DNA from: Candidatus Solirubrobacter pratensis | GTDB taxonomy: Bacteria > Actinomycetota > Thermoleophilia > Solirubrobacterales > Solirubrobacteraceae | DNA length: 64,000 nucleotides | NCBI RefSeq assembly: GCF_000425945.1 | Contig: NZ_AUEK01000008.1 | Coordinates: forward strand, 434,001-498,000 | Direction of reading: 5' to 3' | Part shown: positions 60,278 through 64,000 of the stretch, piece after piece | How the letters are laid out: each line of letters begins with the position of its first letter | Position numbering within the stretch: position 1 is the first letter of the stretch | Position numbers and translations under genes: made by a program | Notes under the pieces: generated by a model | What the model was told of the DNA's origin: nothing | Seen by the model: only the letters and a program-made list of their open reading frames with translations | The model's database searches: none

Positions 60278-60949
60278 GTGAGCCCTTCCGGCATCCTGCT
60301 CGTCGAAGACGACGAGGCGATCGCCTCCAGCCTCGTGCGCGTCCTGGAGAGCCAGGGCTACGCCGTGCGGCGGCTGGCGCGCGGCGGCCCCGCGCTCGCC
60401 GCCGCCGACGGCGAGGTGAGCCTGGTCATCCTCGACCTCGGGCTGCCCGACGCTGACGGCATCGACGTCTGCCGGCGCCTGCGCACGGCTCGGCCCGAGC
60501 TGGCGATCCTCATCCTCACCGCCCGTGACCAGGAGCTCGACGTCGTCGCCGGCCTGGACGCCGGCGCCGACGACTACCTCGTCAAGCCGTTTCGCCTTGC
60601 CGAACTGCTCGCCCGGGTGCGCGCGCACCTGCGCCGCGGCGCCGCCGGGCCCGGCGCCGAGGAGCCGTTGCGCGCCGGCGCCGTCACGGTCGACCGCGGC
60701 GCGCGGCGCGCGTGGCGAGACGGTGACGAACTGGTGCTGCGCCCCAGGGAGTTCGAGCTGCTGGCGCTGCTCGTCGCCGAGGCCGGCCGCGTCGTCACCC
60801 GTGAACGAATCATGCGCGAGATCTGGGACACCGACTGGCTGGGCTCCACCAAGACGCTCGACACCCACGTGCTCGCGCTGCGCCATAAGCTGGGCGCCGA
60901 GGCGATCACGACGCTGCGCGGCGTCGGCTACCGCCTGGAGACTCGATGA
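60278..60949 (+). CDS. OmpR-family response regulator
   Basis: 223 residues from a GTG. The receiver is complete: ILLVEDDEAIASSLVRVLES, phosphoacceptor Asp53 in VILDLGLPDADG, Thr in LILTARDQ and Lys103 in DYLVKPFRLAELLARVRAHL. The winged-helix output domain has LVLRPREFELLALLVAEAGR, VTRERIMREIWDTDWLGSTK and TLDTHVLALRHKLG. It binds phased direct repeats, and such repeats lie just upstream. Partner is the kinase that overlaps its stop by 4 bp (ATGA). The probable target is export module 2. Confidence 0.95.
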   Translation: MSPSGILLVEDDEAIASSLVRVLESQGYAVRRLARGGPALAAADGEVSLVILDLGLPDADGIDVCRRLRTARPELAILILTARDQELDVVAGLDAGADDYLVKPFRLAELLARVRAHLRRGAAGPGAEEPLRAGAVTVDRGARRAWRDGDELVLRPREFELLALLVAEAGRVVTRERIMREIWDTDWLGSTKTLDTHVLALRHKLGAEAITTLRGVGYRLETR

Positions 60950-62283
60950 GGCGCCGCCTGATGATCGCCATCGCGGGCGTCGCCGCCGCGGCGGTCATGC
61001 TCTTCGCGCTCCCGCTGGCGCTCGTGCTGCAACGCAGCTACCGCAATGAGGAGCTTCTGCGGCTGCAGCGCGACACGATCGCCGCCACCCGCGCCATCGA
61101 CCTCGGTGCCCCCGGCCGCGATCCCATCGAGCTGCCCCCCACCCGCGACCAGCTCGCCGTCTACAACGCCGCCGGCCAGCGCGTCGCCGGCAGCGGCCCC
61201 GCCCGCGCCGACGAGCTCGTGCGGGCGGTGCTGCGCACCGCCTCGCCCGCCGACCGCGCCCAGGATGGGCGCCTGCTCGCCGCGGTCCCCCTGCTCGTGC
61301 GCGAGCGCGTAACCGGGGCCGTGCGCGCGCAGCGCAGCGACGCCGGCGCGATGCGCGACACGCACCGCGCCTGGCTGGCGCTCGCCGGCCTGGCGGCGAT
61401 CGTCGTCGCGCTCGCCGTGCTCGCCGCCTCCCTTCTCGGCCGGCGCCTGGCACGGCCGCTCGAGCGGCTCGCCGCGGCCGCCCGGCGCCTCGGCGACGGC
61501 GACTTCGCGGCCCGGGCACCGCGCGGCGGCGTGCTCGAAGCCGACCAGATCGCCGCCGCGCTCGACGACACCGCCCGTCGGCTGGGCAGCCTCATCGCGC
61601 GCGAGCGCACCTTCAGCGCCGACGCCTCTCACCAGCTGCGCACCCCGCTCGCAGCGCTGCGCATCGAGCTCGAGGCGATCGAGCTGCGCGGCGAACCCCC
61701 ACCCGAGCTGGCCGGCGCGCTCGCGCAGGTCGACCGCCTCCAAGCCACCATCGACACGCTCCTCGCCGTCGCGCGCGACGCCCCGCGCCCCACCGCGCAC
61801 ACCGACCTCGCCGCGCTGCTCAGCGACATCGAGACCCGCTGGCGCGGCCCACTCGCCGCCGACGCCCGACCGATCCACCTACTCACACGCACCGGCCATC
61901 CCGTCGCCCGCGCCACCCCGGCCGTCGTCACCGAGATCCTCGACGTACTGCTCGACAACGCCCACCGCCACGGCCACGGCCCTGTCACGATCACCGTTCG
62001 CGCCATCAATCACTGGCTCGCCATTGACGTCAGCGACCAGGGCCCCGGCTTCACCGATGGCGGCGACCACGTCTTCACCCGCCGAACCGCATCGCGTGAC
62101 GGGCACGGCATCGGCCTCGCCCTCGCACAGGCGCTCGCTCACGCCGAAAATGGACGGCTCGCCATCACCCAGCGCAGTCCCCCCACCATGACGCTCTGGC
62201 TGCGCCGCGCCGTCAGCGACGACGAGGCGCCGCCCGGCGAGGACAAGCCGCTCACCGGCCCTGGATCCACAACCACGCCGTGA
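60946..62283 (+). CDS. Membrane sensor histidine kinase
   Basis: 445 residues. TM1 is about 7-29. A ~110-residue extracytoplasmic sensor with AVYNAAGQRVAGSGPARADE and AVPLLVRERVTGAVRAQRSD (PAS-like strand) follows, TM2 is about 143-165, then HAMP (RPLERLAAAARRLGDGDFAA). HisKA has His229 in FSADASHQLRTPLAALRIEL. The ATPase domain is complete: EILDVLLDNAHRHGHG, IDVSDQGPGFTDG and DGHGIGLALAQALAHAENGR. It pairs with the regulator upstream. It probably senses an envelope-active compound handled by the exporter, by analogy with Bce-type systems. Confidence 0.94.
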   Translation: MRRRLMIAIAGVAAAAVMLFALPLALVLQRSYRNEELLRLQRDTIAATRAIDLGAPGRDPIELPPTRDQLAVYNAAGQRVAGSGPARADELVRAVLRTASPADRAQDGRLLAAVPLLVRERVTGAVRAQRSDAGAMRDTHRAWLALAGLAAIVVALAVLAASLLGRRLARPLERLAAAARRLGDGDFAARAPRGGVLEADQIAAALDDTARRLGSLIARERTFSADASHQLRTPLAALRIELEAIELRGEPPPELAGALAQVDRLQATIDTLLAVARDAPRPTAHTDLAALLSDIETRWRGPLAADARPIHLLTRTGHPVARATPAVVTEILDVLLDNAHRHGHGPVTITVRAINHWLAIDVSDQGPGFTDGGDHVFTRRTASRDGHGIGLALAQALAHAENGRLAITQRSPPTMTLWLRRAVSDDEAPPGEDKPLTGPGSTTTP

Positions 62284-62311
62284 GCAATGGGCAGCACTGG
62301 GCAGCGAACAC

Positions 62312-62335
62312 GTCCGAGAATGCCCTTTCTCGGAC
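62312..62335 (+). terminator. Hairpin after the two-component operon
   Basis: GTCCGAGAA at 62312-62320 and TTCTCGGAC at 62327-62335 form a perfect 9-bp stem with a 6-nt loop, 29 bp after the kinase stop. No long T-run follows, but position and symmetry fit a terminator. Confidence 0.6.
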
Positions 62336-62626
62336 ACAACCGCTCGCGCCGAAGCCGCTCGGCGCGCCGCTCCGCAGCGCACGCGAGGGACGGATTCTCG
62401 GGATGAGACAACAGCGCCAAGCGAGGTCGAGCACGGCGCTATGAGCTTGAGCCGTGAGTGGCGCAGTTCACGGAGCGTTGGTTCGGCGGGGCCGGCGTCG
62501 ATGGCGTCGTTGGCGCCTGCTCCGCCAGGCGAAGCAGGCATCCGGGCGAGACCGAGCCACGCTCTCGCTGGTCGTCCGGAGCTAGCGCCAGGCCGAGACC
62601 GCTGTTGACGAGCCCTGAAACGAGAA

Positions 62627-62648
62627 AACCCCGCGATCAGCGGGGCTT
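62627..62648 (-). terminator. Terminator for the tRNA genes
   Basis: On the minus strand GCCCCGC, a TGATC loop and GCGGGG are followed by TTTTC, a classical GC stem plus T-run just past the 3' end of tRNA-Arg. The plus-strand reading has CTTTC after the stem, so it might act weakly in both directions. Confidence 0.75.
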
Positions 62649-62654
62649 TCGTGA

Positions 62655-62728
<74 letters not shown>

Positions 62729-62770
62729 AAGTTGGTGCGGCCGACCAGTTTAGCCGGGCCGTGATGCAGG

Positions 62771-62860
62771 CGGACAGGGCGGGATTCGAACCCGCGATGG
62801 AGCTATAAACCCCATACTCGCTTAGCAGGCGAGTGCCTTCAGCCACTCGGCCACCTGTCC
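62771..62860 (-). tRNA. tRNA-Ser(GCT)
   Basis: A class II tRNA of about 90 nt on the minus strand: acceptor GGACAGG pairs with CCTGTCC, anticodon loop CTGCTAA with GCT, a long variable arm, and T-loop GGTTCGAATCC. Discriminator G, no encoded CCA. It reads AGC and AGU. It lies 42 bp upstream of tRNA-Arg and downstream of mreB, probably in one transcript with tRNA-Arg. Confidence 0.95.
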
Positions 62861-62890
62861 GCGGGTTCCCGGAGTGTAGAGATCGGGCGG

Positions 62891-63958
62891 TCAACCGGTG
62901 TGATTGCGGCGTCCGCGCCCCATCGAGTCGAGCTCCTCGAGCGACATCCCGGCGCCGGTGGCGACGCAGGCGAGGGGGTCGTCGGCGATCCGGACGGGCA
63001 TCCCGGTCTCCGCCGCGACGCGGCTCTCGAACCCCCGCAGGAGCGAGCCTCCGCCCGCCAGGAGGATGCCCTCGGAGGTGATGTCGGCGGCGAGCTCCGG
63101 CGGCGTCTCCTCCAGGGTCGCGTGGATCGCGGTCATGATCTCCGCGAGCGGCGCGGCGATCGCCTGGCGTACCTCGTCGGAGGTAAGGACCAGCTCGCGC
63201 GGGAGGCCGGAGGCGAGGTCGCGGCCGCGGATCGACGTCTCGATCTCCTCGGTGAGCGGCGTTGCGCTCCCGGCCGCCAGCTTGATCGCCTCGGCGCTCT
63301 GCGAGCCGATCGCCATCCGGTGCTCGAGGCGGATGTGGGTCGTGATCGCGTCGTCGAGGTCGTAGCCGCCGACGCGCAGCGACCGCGCGACGACCAGGCC
63401 GCCGAGCGAGATGACGGCGACCTCCGACGTGCCGCCGCCGACGTCCACGACCATGCGGCCGACGGGCTCGGCGATGTCGATCCCGGCGCCGATGGCGGCG
63501 GCCAGGGACTCCTCGATCAGATGCACCTCGCGCGCGCCCGCGCTCAACGTCGCCTCCTCCACCGCGCGGCGCTCGACCTCGGTGATGCCCGATGGGGCGC
63601 AGATGACCATCCGCGGGCGCGAGAAGCGGCTCGACAGGACCTTGTCGACGAACTGCCGCAGCATCGCCTCGGTGATCTCGAAGTCCGCGATCACGCCGTG
63701 GCGCAGCGGCCGGTCGGCGGAGATGGTCGCGGGGGTGCGGCCGATCATCCGCTGGGCGTCGGCGCCCACGGCGTGGACCTCGCCGGTCCTCTGGTCGATC
63801 GCGACCACGGACGGCTCCGAGAGCACGATGCCGCGCCCGCGCACGTAGACGACGGTGTTGGCCGTGCCGAGGTCGACGGCGATGTCGCCCCCGGAGCGGA
63901 GGCGTGAGACTGGGGAGCGCCGCCGACCCGACGCCCGGAAGAGTCCGTTCCAGGACAT
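62891..63958 (-). CDS. mreB: Rod-shape-determining actin homologue MreB
   Basis: 355 residues from MSWNGLFRA at 63958, matching the conserved MreB start; a GTG four codons upstream (63970) is the alternative. It has the phosphate-1 loop IAVDLGTANTVVYVRGRGIV, an EPSVVAID strand, VVDVGGGTSEVAVISLGG (phosphate-2) and the adenosine motif ILLAGGGSLLRGFESRV. MreB polymerises on the inner membrane and guides sidewall peptidoglycan synthesis. The usual partners mreC and mreD would lie downstream but are absent here (tRNAs follow), so this may be a lone paralogue. The last 42 bp of the window hold no further gene that I can support. Confidence 0.93.
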   Translation of the reverse strand: MSWNGLFRASGRRRSPVSRLRSGGDIAVDLGTANTVVYVRGRGIVLSEPSVVAIDQRTGEVHAVGADAQRMIGRTPATISADRPLRHGVIADFEITEAMLRQFVDKVLSSRFSRPRMVICAPSGITEVERRAVEEATLSAGAREVHLIEESLAAAIGAGIDIAEPVGRMVVDVGGGTSEVAVISLGGLVVARSLRVGGYDLDDAITTHIRLEHRMAIGSQSAEAIKLAAGSATPLTEEIETSIRGRDLASGLPRELVLTSDEVRQAIAAPLAEIMTAIHATLEETPPELAADITSEGILLAGGGSLLRGFESRVAAETGMPVRIADDPLACVATGAGMSLEELDSMGRGRRNHTG

Positions 63959-64000
63959 TCGCCGGCTCACTCAAGCACACGAGGGCCCCGCGAGCTCCAA

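Larger units (their letters stand above)
62284..62654. other. Intergenic region, no gene seen
   Basis: 371 bp between the histidine kinase and tRNA-Arg. It holds a perfect hairpin near its start (62312-62335), a repeated GGGCAGC near 62289 and 62299, and a terminator-like hairpin at the end (62627-62648). Short open frames here have Arg/Ser-rich compositions and no ribosome sites, so I call no gene. Confidence 0.7.

Overview
The window is very GC-rich bacterial DNA with short intergenic gaps, many GTG starts and frequent 1-8 bp gene overlaps. Several gene families point to a high-GC actinobacterium: F420-type enzymes (an LLM oxidoreductase and a DUF385/Ddn-like protein), a eukaryote-like UDP-sugar pyrophosphorylase, a YCII/ECF42 sigma pair, a collagen-like secreted protein and a serine/threonine kinase. 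Thermoleophilia/Solirubrobacterales is my best guess. That placement is inference from gene content, not from a marker-gene tree.

Layout. 1-7 kb: housekeeping and stress genes: a partial M29 aminopeptidase, three universal stress proteins, a DUF899 protein behind tandem palindromic operators, an MFS exporter, tRNA-Ser(CGA) beside TadA, and a secreted subtilase. 7-9.5 kb: a divergent MocR regulator/EamA exporter pair with an operator between them. 9.5-16 kb: a 13-repeat secreted surface protein, then an HD-GYP protein and a Ser/Thr kinase transcribed divergently, both carrying receiver-like domains without a phosphoacceptor, then mobA. 16-27 kb: mixed metabolism (NYN nuclease, UDP-sugar pyrophosphorylase, ECF42 sigma/YCII, collagen-like protein, YceH, acyl-CoA dehydrogenase, DNA glycosylase, aldo/keto reductase, F420-type protein, lipase-like hydrolase). 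27-31 kb: a three-gene redox-signalling operon: receiver-thioredoxin-reductase fusion, cNMP-domain histidine kinase and UBP-type zinc finger. 31-35.5 kb: ArsR-type regulator/MFS pair, SagB-type dehydrogenase, KTSC protein and two unrecognised genes.

35.5-46 kb is a sugar catabolism island. A LacI-family regulator is divergent from a sugar ABC importer (binding protein, ATPase, permease). Two identical-consensus palindromes flank a recognisable promoter. The regulator is co-transcribed with two short-chain dehydrogenases and a TIM-barrel isomerase; a second isomerase and a 2-hydroxyacid dehydrogenase converge on them. Remnants of an alpha-xylosidase (GH31) and a beta-xylosidase (GH43) suggest xylo-oligosaccharides or a related sugar as the ancestral substrate. 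46-49 kb holds a small redox group (YceI, FMN reductase, LLM oxidoreductase, SnoaL-like protein). Two of these genes share a palindromic upstream element, and broken genes lie among them (FMN reductase, LuxR, short-chain dehydrogenase).

49-62 kb carries two parallel envelope-export modules. Each has a lipoprotein, ABC ATPase(s), an FtsX/MacB-type permease and a nearby two-component system. Module 1 also has an adaptor protein and a VanY-like peptidase, but its response regulator has lost most of its receiver and DNA-binding domains. Module 2 is intact, with 11-bp-phased direct repeats in the divergent promoter. 62-64 kb: tRNA-Arg(ACG) (the TadA substrate), tRNA-Ser(GCT) and mreB.

Most interesting points: the redox-signalling operon; the paired degenerate-receiver kinase and HD-GYP proteins; the shared operator at 46.9 and 48.3 kb; and a run of six genes between 40 and 54 kb with internal deletions or frameshifts, which is either real decay or an assembly problem.
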